DNA of 14,697 nt from Dehalococcoidales bacterium (lineage in GTDB: Bacteria > Chloroflexota > Dehalococcoidia > E44-bin15): assembly GCA_030615555.1 (NCBI GenBank), contig JAUWZB010000009.1, forward strand, positions 1 to 14,697, given 5' to 3'. Positions 1-6,300 of this stretch are shown piece by piece. Below the pieces are notes generated by a model. That model did no database searches, was not told where the DNA came from, and was given only the letters and a program-made list of their open reading frames with translations. Position 1 is the stretch's first letter, and each line of letters opens with the position of its first letter. The translations under genes were made by a program, and so were the position numbers.

Positions 1-396
1 GAGGAGGTGATTCATCAAGTTTTTGAGGAGGGCGCTCTCCGGGCACATGCAACCGCTTCCCCCTGTCTTCACCGTGCCCATAATAAGCAGCCTGATCCCG
101 TCTATTTTCGCCGAGAACCGCTCAGGGATGTCATCGACCCTGGGGTTGAGCTTGAAAAAGGGGGCGCTGCTTCCCGGCTTGGCGCCGGTGCGCTCCTCAA
201 TCAGGTCCTTCATTTCAGCGATCGGGGTGATCTGCCGCGCCTCATCATGAGGAAGACCGAGAGCCATGGCGAGATTGGCATCGGGGTTGGCATCTATAGC
301 CAGCACAGCCTTTCCTTCAGTGGCGTAAAGGTGCGCCAGCAGACTTGCCAGGGTAGTCTTCCCCACGCCTCCCTTTCCCGTGATTGCCAGCTTCAT
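1..396 (-). CDS. cooC: CO dehydrogenase nickel-insertion ATPase CooC/AcsF, partial (C-terminus cut by window edge)
   Basis: The first 132 residues of a MinD/ParA-type P-loop ATPase are visible; the rest lies left of the window. A deviant Walker A motif (GKGGVGKTT, residues 7-15) follows the first strand. AIDANPD (32-38) forms the switch I region. A CMC motif (Cys116-x-Cys118) sits in GSGCMCPE. In CooC proteins this CxC pair binds nickel at the dimer interface and the ATPase helps load Ni into CO dehydrogenase or acetyl-CoA synthase. The CxC pair and the ITPIAEMKDLIEERTG stretch separate it from ordinary MinD or NifH relatives. The ATG at 396 has a purine-rich GGGGGCGAAAGG just upstream. It is the last visible gene of the minus-strand run and lies 57 bases after the methyltransferase-like gene. 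It could be cooC or the near-identical acsF; no CODH subunit is in the window to decide. It implies a Wood-Ljungdahl or CO-using anaerobe. Confidence 0.85.
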   Translation of the reverse strand, partial: MKLAITGKGGVGKTTLASLLAHLYATEGKAVLAIDANPDANLAMALGLPHDEARQITPIAEMKDLIEERTGAKPGSSAPFFKLNPRVDDIPERFSAKIDGIRLLIMGTVKTGGSGCMCPESALLKNLMNHLL

Positions 397-453
397 CCTT
401 TCGCCCCCTCTATCGGATTGATTTGCCCTTGAACTTTTTCTCGGTCCATTTTA

Positions 454-1002
454 TCACTTCCTCAGCCTGGGGATAAACATAGGGACCTTTTCCTTATACC
501 TGAGATATTCCTCGCCAAACTTCTTTTCAAGCTCCCTCTCCTCGATGGCTTGAAGGTAGATCATGTTGAGGATGGCAAAAAGCGGGGTGAAGATGAAGGT
601 GAGGGCAATTGAACCCAGCAGCACCCCAAGGCCGAACATGCCGATGAGCCACCCGCTGACCATGGGATTCCTGACATAGGCATAGAGGCCGGTGGTTACC
701 AGCTCCTGTGGCGGGTTGAGGGGCACCGGCGATCCCCTGGCCTTGAAGAAGCGCACCACGGGCCATCCGACTACAAAGGCCCACAAGGCGAGGGGAATCG
801 AGCCCATAACGAAGCTGAGCGGGGGGGAGACAAATCTCGGGAAATGGGCTAGGCCGTCCACCCATAGGGAGGCAAAGACAAGCAGGGCGGTGAGGCTGCA
901 CCAAAACACAATCCCTACAGGTGTAACCAGTGCCCTCCGCTTTGGAGGGCTTTTTGACGCCTGGTAAAGAAGCTCAACCCACCTGTCCTTAAAGCTCACC
1001 AA
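454..1002 (-). CDS. ICMT/PEMT-family integral membrane methyltransferase-like protein (copy 1)
   Basis: A 182-residue membrane protein with hydrophobic segments near residues 28-50, 63-86 and 117-150. It has the C-terminal signature of the isoprenylcysteine carboxyl methyltransferase / phospholipid methyltransferase superfamily: GLYAYVRNPM (105-114), then EERELEKKFGEEYLRYKEKVP, ending in FIPR. In the family these segments form the SAM-binding site at the cytoplasmic membrane face. Bacterial members mostly have unknown substrates (isoprenoid, lipid or small thiol/carboxyl acceptors). The start is either TTG at 1002 or GTG at 999; both follow a GGAGGGATAGGGGG purine stretch, and no ATG is better placed. 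It begins 10 bases after a second member of the same family, so the two probably share one mRNA. Family assignment is firm; substrate is unknown. Confidence 0.75.
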   Translation of the reverse strand: MVSFKDRWVELLYQASKSPPKRRALVTPVGIVFWCSLTALLVFASLWVDGLAHFPRFVSPPLSFVMGSIPLALWAFVVGWPVVRFFKARGSPVPLNPPQELVTTGLYAYVRNPMVSGWLIGMFGLGVLLGSIALTFIFTPLFAILNMIYLQAIEERELEKKFGEEYLRYKEKVPMFIPRLRK

Positions 1003-1012
1003 CCTATTCCCC

Positions 1013-1576
1013 CTATCCCTCCTTTGCGCTCAAGCATTTCAGAAAAGGTATGTATCCTGGCACCCTTCTCTTATATTCCCGATACTCATCTCCAAAGATC
1101 TGCTCCATCTGTTCCTCTTCGACCCTAGTACCCATATACAGGCAGAGGAACCAGAAGGGGGTCAGCGCCATCCCTATAGTCGACGCCATCAGAACAGATA
1201 GCCCCATGGGCCAGATGGTTTCTCCCACAATGATGGGATGGCGCACGATGCCGTATAGCCCGGTGGTCTTTAGGGGTTCGTTCCTGTCAGGGGCAGTCAC
1301 CGGCTTTATCTGGAGGGCAGCGAGAAGGCAGAAAATAAGGCCCAAAATCAGGATGGGCCATCCCACTACGTTTGCAATCATGTCTGAGATCTCCAGCCTC
1401 GGCTGGAGGACGAAGGGCATGGGTAGCAATAATCTCCCGATGGCGAAAATGGCAACGCATGTAGCTCCATAAAGCCAGCTCCTTCCCAATTTCTTGCTGG
1501 AGAACCACAGGCTTGACAGACAGAGGCCAAAGAGGGCTACAAAGGCATAGAAGAAAGGATTCTGCAACACAACCAT
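1013..1576 (-). CDS. ICMT/PEMT-family integral membrane methyltransferase-like protein (copy 2)
   Basis: A 187-residue polytopic membrane protein with hydrophobic stretches near residues 8-25, 35-55, 66-90 and 115-145. It carries the superfamily signature GLYGIVRHPIIVGE (from 106) and, near the C-terminus, EEEQMEQIFGDEYREYKRRVPGYIP. The His in RHP corresponds to the usual Asn/His of the R-(N/H)-P motif that lines the SAM site. The frame stays open up to 1723, but that part overlaps rpiB in another frame and reads as charged, non-membrane sequence. The ATG at 1576, directly before a hydrophobic helix, is therefore chosen; upstream purines (CGGGA) give only a weak ribosome site. It is similar in plan to the adjacent gene but clearly diverged, so either an old tandem duplication or two separate recruits. 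Substrate unknown. Confidence 0.75.
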   Translation of the reverse strand: MVVLQNPFFYAFVALFGLCLSSLWFSSKKLGRSWLYGATCVAIFAIGRLLLPMPFVLQPRLEISDMIANVVGWPILILGLIFCLLAALQIKPVTAPDRNEPLKTTGLYGIVRHPIIVGETIWPMGLSVLMASTIGMALTPFWFLCLYMGTRVEEEQMEQIFGDEYREYKRRVPGYIPFLKCLSAKEG

Positions 1577-1634
1577 ATTCAATATTCCCGATCGACAAGG
1601 AAGGGCCTGCTGCCGAGGCATCCGAATCTCTCGA

Positions 1635-2093
1635 TCATGGGCTCGTCCCCGGGCCTTTGCGCTCCAGTACCCGCACCTTCTCCAGGCGCTGGGCGTGCCT
1701 CCCCCCTTCAAACTCAGTAGCAAGATAGGCTTTGACGATCTCTTTGGCTAGGCCCTCCCCCACCACCCACTCCCCAAGGCAGAGGACATTGGCATCGTTA
1801 TGCGCTCTGCTGCGCTGGGCGCTGAAGGTATCATGGCAGAGGGCAGCACGGATTCCGGGCACCTTATTGGCCACGATGCTCATGCCAATGCCCGTGTTGC
1901 AGATCAAAATGCCGTGATCCACACACCCCTCGGCCACTGCCTGAGCTACCTTGCCCGCAATATCGGGATAGTCTACCGAGCCAGAATCGTAGCAGCCGAA
2001 GTCCTCATACTTGTGCCCCAGCTCCGCAAGGAGCTCCATAATTTGCTTTTTTAGATTCAGCCCCCGATGGTCGCAGCCAATAGCGATCCGCAT
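1635..2093 (-). CDS. rpiB: Ribose-5-phosphate isomerase B
   Basis: Interconverts ribulose 5-phosphate and ribose 5-phosphate in the non-oxidative pentose phosphate pathway, supplying ribose for PRPP and so for the purine and histidine genes in this window. The 152 residues show the RpiB/LacAB hallmarks: GCDHRG (6-11, Asp8 and His9 in the phosphate/sugar site), the catalytic Cys65 in ICNTGIGMS, the anion-hole-like GIGMS loop, and SRAHNDANVLCLGE with His98, the usual ring-opening histidine. Asn66 stands where many homologues have Gly (CGTGIGM). Length is normal for the family. An AAGGAGGG ribosome site lies 5 bases before the ATG at 2093. It follows tsaC by 69 bases on the same strand and precedes the methyltransferase-like genes by 58. 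Confidence 0.93.
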   Translation of the reverse strand: MRIAIGCDHRGLNLKKQIMELLAELGHKYEDFGCYDSGSVDYPDIAGKVAQAVAEGCVDHGILICNTGIGMSIVANKVPGIRAALCHDTFSAQRSRAHNDANVLCLGEWVVGEGLAKEIVKAYLATEFEGGRHAQRLEKVRVLERKGPGTSP

Positions 2094-2162
2094 TAGCCCT
2101 CCTTTTTTGAACTTTACGATGCGCCTAACTAAGCAAGGGTTGATCTTTAAGTTGAAGGCTAT

Positions 2163-2786
2163 CTACTTCCCTGCCTCCGTTAAGAACGAAACTTTGCATA
2201 CCGTCGCGATCTCCTCACGGCTTATCGCCCCTTCCCTGAGAATTCTGGGGGGCTCAGCGGTGAGGTCGAGAACCGTGGAAGCAACGTCTCCGGGACATCT
2301 GCCGCCATCGATGATGAGATCGACCCTGTCCCCCAGTTGATGATAAACCTCCTGGGCCGTCAGGGGGCTAGGGCTACCGGTGAGGTTGGCGCTTGTGCCG
2401 GTAATCGGGGTGCCCAGCCCCTCGATCAGGGCGATAGGAATGGGGTGAGCCGGCACCCGCACCGCAATTTTTTCGCCCTCTCCCGTGATCAGACTCGATA
2501 CTGAAGGCGATTTATATAAAACCAGGGTTAAACCTCCGGGGAGGAAGTGCTTTGCCAACCGCCATGCGATCTCAGGCACATCCCTGGCCACAGCCCCAAT
2601 CTGGGAGACATCGGCAAGGAGCAGGGGAAGGGCAAGACGGCGCGGCTTCCCCTTCGCTTCATAAACCCTTAAAACAGCACCCTCGTCAAAGGCACTGGCA
2701 CCCAGCCCATAGACGGTGTCCGTGGGGAAGGCGACGATCCCACCATTCTTCAGGGTATCGATCGCCTGATGAATCTGCCCCTCCAT
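2163..2786 (-). CDS. tsaC: L-threonylcarbamoyladenylate synthase (TsaC/YrdC/Sua5 family)
   Basis: Makes threonylcarbamoyl-AMP from threonine, bicarbonate and ATP, the first step of the universal t6A37 tRNA modification. The 207-residue protein is the short YrdC-only form. Conserved features seen are FPTDTVYGLG (20-29), the basic KGKPRR loop (45-50), the PGG turn (83-85), RVP (110-112) and GTSANLTGS (Thr131-Asn134) around the nucleotide site. The reading frame is open far upstream (to 3014), but that portion is antisense to guaA and non-homologous. The ATG at 2786 matches the family N-terminus. There is no Shine-Dalgarno before this ATG; a TATACT box ends about 10 bases upstream, so the transcript may be leaderless. 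It heads the minus-strand run and is divergent from guaA. Confidence 0.92.
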   Translation of the reverse strand: MEGQIHQAIDTLKNGGIVAFPTDTVYGLGASAFDEGAVLRVYEAKGKPRRLALPLLLADVSQIGAVARDVPEIAWRLAKHFLPGGLTLVLYKSPSVSSLITGEGEKIAVRVPAHPIPIALIEGLGTPITGTSANLTGSPSPLTAQEVYHQLGDRVDLIIDGGRCPGDVASTVLDLTAEPPRILREGAISREEIATVCKVSFLTEAGK

Positions 2787-2787
2787 C

Positions 2788-2816
2788 TTGACGCCAGTAT
2801 ACCACAGTGATAAGCT
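2788..2816 (+). promoter_or_regulatory. Weak candidate promoter for the guaA-purC cluster
   Basis: TTGACG (2788-2793) matches 5/6 of the -35 consensus. Downstream there is only a poor -10: TAAGCT at 2811-2816 after 17 bases, or GATAAG (4/6) at 2809-2814 after 15. The predicted transcript start near 2823 is compatible with the guaA ATG at 2839. It overlaps the opposing tsaC promoter, so the two would compete for polymerase. No purine riboswitch or PurR-like operator could be recognised in the 52-base gap. Confidence 0.25.
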
Positions 2817-2824
2817 TTGGTCGA
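2796..2824 (-). promoter_or_regulatory. Putative sigma-70-type promoter for tsaC, leaderless
   Basis: On the minus strand, TCGACC (2819-2824) and TATACT (2796-2801) are separated by 17 bases, matching 4/6 and 5/6 of the -35 and -10 consensus. A start site about 7 bases past the -10 falls near 2789, only about 3 bases before the tsaC ATG at 2786. This fits the missing ribosome-binding site. It overlaps a weaker plus-strand candidate. Prediction from sequence only. Confidence 0.4.
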
Positions 2825-2838
2825 GGATTTGGCGGGCG

Positions 2839-4500
2839 ATGGAGGGGAAAGAGGATAGCTTTAGGGTTACCACCAGCGATGACCTGGAGGTCTCCGCATA
2901 TCTAGAGATCGCCAAGCAAAAGGCTGGCGAGCAGCCCGTCGCGGAGAAGGCACCTGAGGCGGATCGCGAGGCAGTGGTGGTGATCGACTTCGGCTCGCAA
3001 TACAGCATGCTCATCGCCCGGAGGGTGCGGGAGTGCCAAGTCTATAGCGAGGTTTTGCCCTATGATGCCCCATGGCAAAGGATAGCCTCTCTTAAGCCTA
3101 GGGGGTTCATCTTCTCCGGGGGCCCAGCCAGCGTCTACGACTCCGGAGCACCCATCGCCCCGGCCCACATCTATGAAAGCCATCTCCCCATACTGGGCAT
3201 TTGCTATGGCATGCAGGTGCTCACCCATCAGCTTGGAGGGAGGGTGTCCCCGGGAACGAGGCATGAGTACGGTCATGCCATCCTGCATCAGGCTACCGTG
3301 GAATCGCCCATTTTCGCTGACTTGCCCCCCTCCCTACCTGTCTGGATGAGCCACGGAGACCAGATTGTGGAGATGCCCCCTGGCTTTACCACCCTGGGTT
3401 ACACCGAAAATTCCCCCGTCGCTGCCATGGGCAATGAGCATGGGATCATTGGACTACAGTTTCACCCCGAGGTGGCCCATACCCCCCAAGGAAAGGAGAT
3501 CCTGAAAAACTTCCTTTACCATATCTGTGGCTGCAGCGGCAACTGGACCGCCGGTAACTTTATCGCGGAGAGCGTAGCCAGGATCAGAAAGCAGGTAGGG
3601 AAGGGTCGAGTTATCTGCGCCCTCTCTGGGGGTGTCGACTCTGCAGTAACGGCAGCGCTGGTTCACCGTGCCATCGGCGATCAGCTAACCTGCATCTTTG
3701 TCAATAACGGCCTCCTGCGCAAGGAGGAGGCGGAGCGCACCATCAATACCTTCCAGCGGAACCTGAGGATGAACATCATCTACATCGATGCCACCGATAG
3801 GTTTCTCCAGCGCCTTAAGGGAGTTAGTGAGCCTGAAATGAAGCGCCGCCTGGTGGGGGAGGAATTCATCCGGGTGTTCGAGGAGGAGGCCGCCAAGCTG
3901 GGAAGAGTGGATTTCCTGGCTCAGGGAACCCTTTACCCCGATGTTATCGAGAGCGTCACCCCAGAGAGCAGAGCCTCGGCGAAGATAAAGACCCATCACA
4001 ATGTGGGTGGTCTGCCGACAAAGATGACCCTTTCCCTGATTGAGCCGCTTCGCAACCTGTTCAAGGATGAGGTCAGAGAGGTGGGGCTCGCCCTGGGCAT
4101 GCCTGAGGAGATGGTATGGCGCCAGCCCTTCCCAGGACCGGGGCTGGCCATCAGAATTATCGGTGAGGTAACCGGGGAGAAGCTGGAGATATTGCGGGCT
4201 GCCGACTGGATCGTGATGAACGAGATCAAGAAGGCGGAGCTATACCGTCAGCTCTGGCAGAGCTTCGCTGTCTTGACCGATACCAGGAGCGTTGGGGTGA
4301 TGGGAGATTTCCGCACTTATGGCTATCTCATTGCGATCCGCGCCGTGACCTCGGAGGATGCCATGACTGCCGACTGGGCCCGCCTCCCATACGACCTGCT
4401 GGCGCGCATCTCAAATCGCATCGTCAACGAGGTCCCTGAGGTAAACCGGGTGGTTTATGATATCTCCTCAAAGCCGCCGTCAACTATAGAATGGGAATAA
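2839..4500 (+). CDS. guaA: GMP synthase (glutamine-hydrolysing)
   Basis: Converts XMP, ATP and glutamine to GMP in the last step of guanine nucleotide synthesis. Numbered from ATG 2839 (553 residues): class I glutamine amidotransferase domain from about 47 to 235 with nucleophile Cys122 (GICYGMQ) and His209/Glu211 (QFHPEVAH). The ATP-pyrophosphatase domain follows with the PP-loop SGGVDS (263-268). The C-terminal dimerisation domain carries FPGPGLAIRIIGEV and ends KPPSTIEWE, the usual bacterial terminus. Homologues begin close to the VVVIDFGSQYSMLIARR strand, so this ATG gives an extension of roughly 40 residues. That stretch uses the same codons as the rest and looks coding, but GTG at 2974 would give a 508-residue protein of normal size. 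The frame is open to 2788, which would overlap the promoter region. It is the first gene of the plus-strand cluster; the next gene's ribosome site overlaps its stop. Confidence 0.95.
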   Translation: MEGKEDSFRVTTSDDLEVSAYLEIAKQKAGEQPVAEKAPEADREAVVVIDFGSQYSMLIARRVRECQVYSEVLPYDAPWQRIASLKPRGFIFSGGPASVYDSGAPIAPAHIYESHLPILGICYGMQVLTHQLGGRVSPGTRHEYGHAILHQATVESPIFADLPPSLPVWMSHGDQIVEMPPGFTTLGYTENSPVAAMGNEHGIIGLQFHPEVAHTPQGKEILKNFLYHICGCSGNWTAGNFIAESVARIRKQVGKGRVICALSGGVDSAVTAALVHRAIGDQLTCIFVNNGLLRKEEAERTINTFQRNLRMNIIYIDATDRFLQRLKGVSEPEMKRRLVGEEFIRVFEEEAAKLGRVDFLAQGTLYPDVIESVTPESRASAKIKTHHNVGGLPTKMTLSLIEPLRNLFKDEVREVGLALGMPEEMVWRQPFPGPGLAIRIIGEVTGEKLEILRAADWIVMNEIKKAELYRQLWQSFAVLTDTRSVGVMGDFRTYGYLIAIRAVTSEDAMTADWARLPYDLLARISNRIVNEVPEVNRVVYDISSKPPSTIEWE

Positions 4501-4512
4501 AGGAGGCGATAA

Positions 4513-4767
4513 ATGACCTACGATTCCGACTATGAAGATGAGGGAGCCCTGGAGCTAGATCTGGAGATGCTGCGAGAGGACTTGATTGGAGAGCTTCAGG
4601 CGATCAATCAGTATCAAGACCACATCGACACCATAGATGACGAAGAGGCGAGAAAGGTCTTAGCGCACATTCGTGACGATGAAAAGGAGCATGTCGTCGA
4701 GCTTACCAAGCTCATTCAGAAGCTCGATCCCCTCCAGGCCGAGATGTTCAAAAAAGAGGGGCTATAA
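4513..4767 (+). CDS. Encapsulated-ferritin-like (EncFtn-type) small ferritin
   Basis: An 84-residue, strongly acidic, all-helical protein. Glu27, Tyr34, Glu57 and His60 (GELQAINQY ... RDDEKEHVV) have exactly the spacing of the Glu32/Tyr39/Glu62/His65 metal centre of Rhodospirillum rubrum EncFtn as I recall it. The LAHIRDDEKEH helix is nearly the same as that protein's LAHNRDEEKEH. EncFtn proteins are half-ferritins that dimerise to build a di-iron ferroxidase site and usually act inside an encapsulin shell. Residues I recall as the R. rubrum entry-site glutamates (31, 34) and Trp38 are Gly26, Gln29 and Gln33 here, so metal entry may differ. The AAAGGAGG ribosome site overlaps the guaA stop, so translation is probably coupled. 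No encapsulin gene is in the window and the C-terminus shows no clear cargo-loading peptide. Iron oxidation is inferred from the family. Confidence 0.7.
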   Translation: MTYDSDYEDEGALELDLEMLREDLIGELQAINQYQDHIDTIDDEEARKVLAHIRDDEKEHVVELTKLIQKLDPLQAEMFKKEGL

Positions 4768-4791
4768 CCTGCTATAAAGGGGGCAATAGAG

Positions 4792-4992
4792 ATGAAAACA
4801 GGGGTTAGGACACTGTTGGCATACCTCTTTGCGGTAGTGGCCCTGGGATGTATAGTGGTGGGGATCGTGAGCGAGGCACTCGATAAGGAGATCGGGCTAG
4901 AGTCAAACTCCTGGTTGCTGATTGCAATCGGTATCTTTGTGCTCGCGGCATGGTTTGCGATTCTGGCATTGCGCGCTGGACAGAAGTTGTGA
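4792..4992 (+). CDS. Small two-helix membrane protein, unknown function
   Basis: A 66-residue hydrophobic protein with two predicted transmembrane helices, about residues 7-29 and 42-61, joined by a short acidic loop (EALDKEIGLES) and ending in a basic tail (RAGQKL). It is preceded by AAAGGGGG 8 bases before ATG 4792. It lies 24 bases after the EncFtn-like gene and 30 before purD, so it should be on the same mRNA. I do not recognise a family. Its position suggests either a membrane partner for the ferritin-like protein or an unrelated passenger. The translation signal and clean helix pattern make it likely to be a real gene. Confidence 0.6.
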   Translation: MKTGVRTLLAYLFAVVALGCIVVGIVSEALDKEIGLESNSWLLIAIGIFVLAAWFAILALRAGQKL

Positions 4993-5022
4993 AGGAGTAG
5001 CACACCGCTGGCGAGAGAACAA

Positions 5023-6300
5023 TTGCTCAAGGTGCTAGTCATTGGCGGGGGGGCCAGGGAGCACACCCTGGTTTGGAAGCTCAGACAGAGCCCCAGCGTT
5101 AAGGAGATCTATGTCGCTCCAGGGAATGCGGGGACTGGCCTCATCGCAAAAAATCTGGACATTAAACCTACCGAGCTTGACTCCCTGACCCAAGCGGCCC
5201 AAGAACGAAGCATCGATCTCGCCGTGGTCGGCCCGGAAGCCCCGCTTGCCGTAGGCATCGTCGATCTTTTTCAAGGTCGTGGCATCCCCATCTTCGGTCC
5301 CACCAAAGAGGCGACGAAGATCGAGTCAAGCAAAGTTTTCGCCAAGGGGCTGATGCAAAGATATGGCATCCCCTGCGCCAAGAGCCGAAGTTTTTCATCC
5401 TTTGGCGAGGCAAAAGATTATGTCAAGGCTCAGCAGCCCCCCATCGTGGTCAAGGCAGATGGGCTGGCGGCAGGCAAAGGTTCGATCGTAGCGAATTCCA
5501 CCGCTGAGGCGCTAGCGGCGCTCTCCGAGATCATGGAGAAGCGCATCTTCGGCGAGGCCGGTGACCAAGTTCTGGTGGAAGAGTGGCTGACGGGGAAAGA
5601 GGTGAGCCTACTTGCCTTCACCGATGGCAAAACCGTCGTTCCTATGGTGCCCGCCTGCGACTACAAGAGGGCCTGCGATGGCGATGAGGGGCCTAATACA
5701 GGCGGCATGGGTAGCTACAGCCCGCCAAATTTCTTCGGTGCGGACCTGATAAATCGGGTGAGGGATACCATCCTTGAACCTACGGTGCAGGCGATGGCAA
5801 AGGAGGGCAAGCCCTATAAAGGCGTTCTCTATGCCGGGCTTATGCTGACGGAAGAGGGACCAAAGGTCTTAGAATTCAATGCCCGCTTCGGCGACCCCGA
5901 GAACCAGGTGATGCTCCCGCTTCTTAAGAGCGACCTGGTGGACATCATGCTGGCGGTGCTCGATGAGCGGCTGGATAAAATCGAGATTAAGTGGCGCGAT
6001 GAAGCCTGCGTTGGGGTGGTCATGGCATCGGGCGGTTATCCCGGCAGCTACAAAATAGGCTTCCCCATCGAGGGATTAGATAAAGTCGATGAGGACATCC
6101 TGGTGTTTCATGCCGGAACGAAGGCGAGCGAGGGCATAATATATACTGATGGCGGGCGGGTGCTCACTGTGGCCGCCACGGGCAGGACAATCGCTGAAGC
6201 GAGGGACGGGGTCTATAGCAATATCCCGCGCATTCATTTTGAGGGCTGCCATTACCGCAAGGACATTGGGGCGAGAGAGGTAGCCCATGAGTTCCTATGA
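5023..6300 (+). CDS. purD: Phosphoribosylamine--glycine ligase (GAR synthetase)
   Basis: Joins glycine to 5-phosphoribosylamine with ATP, step 2 of de novo purine synthesis. The 425 residues match the usual monofunctional bacterial length. The GARS N domain begins MLKVLVIGGGAREHTL (GGGAREH at 8-14). The ATP-grasp core has VVKADGLAAGKG near 144-154 and EGPNTGGMGSYSP (222-234). The metal-binding segment FGDPENQV (Glu293, Asn294) carries Asn where Thr is usual (GDPETQ). The C-terminal domain follows. The start is TTG at 5023: no ATG or GTG is better placed, GTG at 5032 would remove family residues, and an AGAG purine patch lies 6 bases upstream. The last 14 bases overlap the next gene, implying coupled translation. 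Confidence 0.94.
   Translation: MLKVLVIGGGAREHTLVWKLRQSPSVKEIYVAPGNAGTGLIAKNLDIKPTELDSLTQAAQERSIDLAVVGPEAPLAVGIVDLFQGRGIPIFGPTKEATKIESSKVFAKGLMQRYGIPCAKSRSFSSFGEAKDYVKAQQPPIVVKADGLAAGKGSIVANSTAEALAALSEIMEKRIFGEAGDQVLVEEWLTGKEVSLLAFTDGKTVVPMVPACDYKRACDGDEGPNTGGMGSYSPPNFFGADLINRVRDTILEPTVQAMAKEGKPYKGVLYAGLMLTEEGPKVLEFNARFGDPENQVMLPLLKSDLVDIMLAVLDERLDKIEIKWRDEACVGVVMASGGYPGSYKIGFPIEGLDKVDEDILVFHAGTKASEGIIYTDGGRVLTVAATGRTIAEARDGVYSNIPRIHFEGCHYRKDIGAREVAHEFL

Noticed and set aside
7..432. Plus-strand open frame of 141 codons at the left edge
   Set aside because: It is antisense to the strongly recognisable cooC, whose Walker A and CxC motifs are on the minus strand.
1577..1723. N-terminal extension of the second ICMT-like protein back to 1723
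   Set aside because: It overlaps rpiB on the same strand in another frame, is basic and non-membrane, and the family start fits the ATG at 1576.
2787..2838. Purine riboswitch or PurR-type operator before guaA
   Set aside because: The gap is only 52 bases, too short for a purine aptamer, and shows no convincing palindromic operator.
2787..3014. N-terminal extension of the TsaC reading frame into guaA
   Set aside because: It is antisense to guaA coding sequence and lies upstream of the family-conserved N-terminus and a good -10 box.
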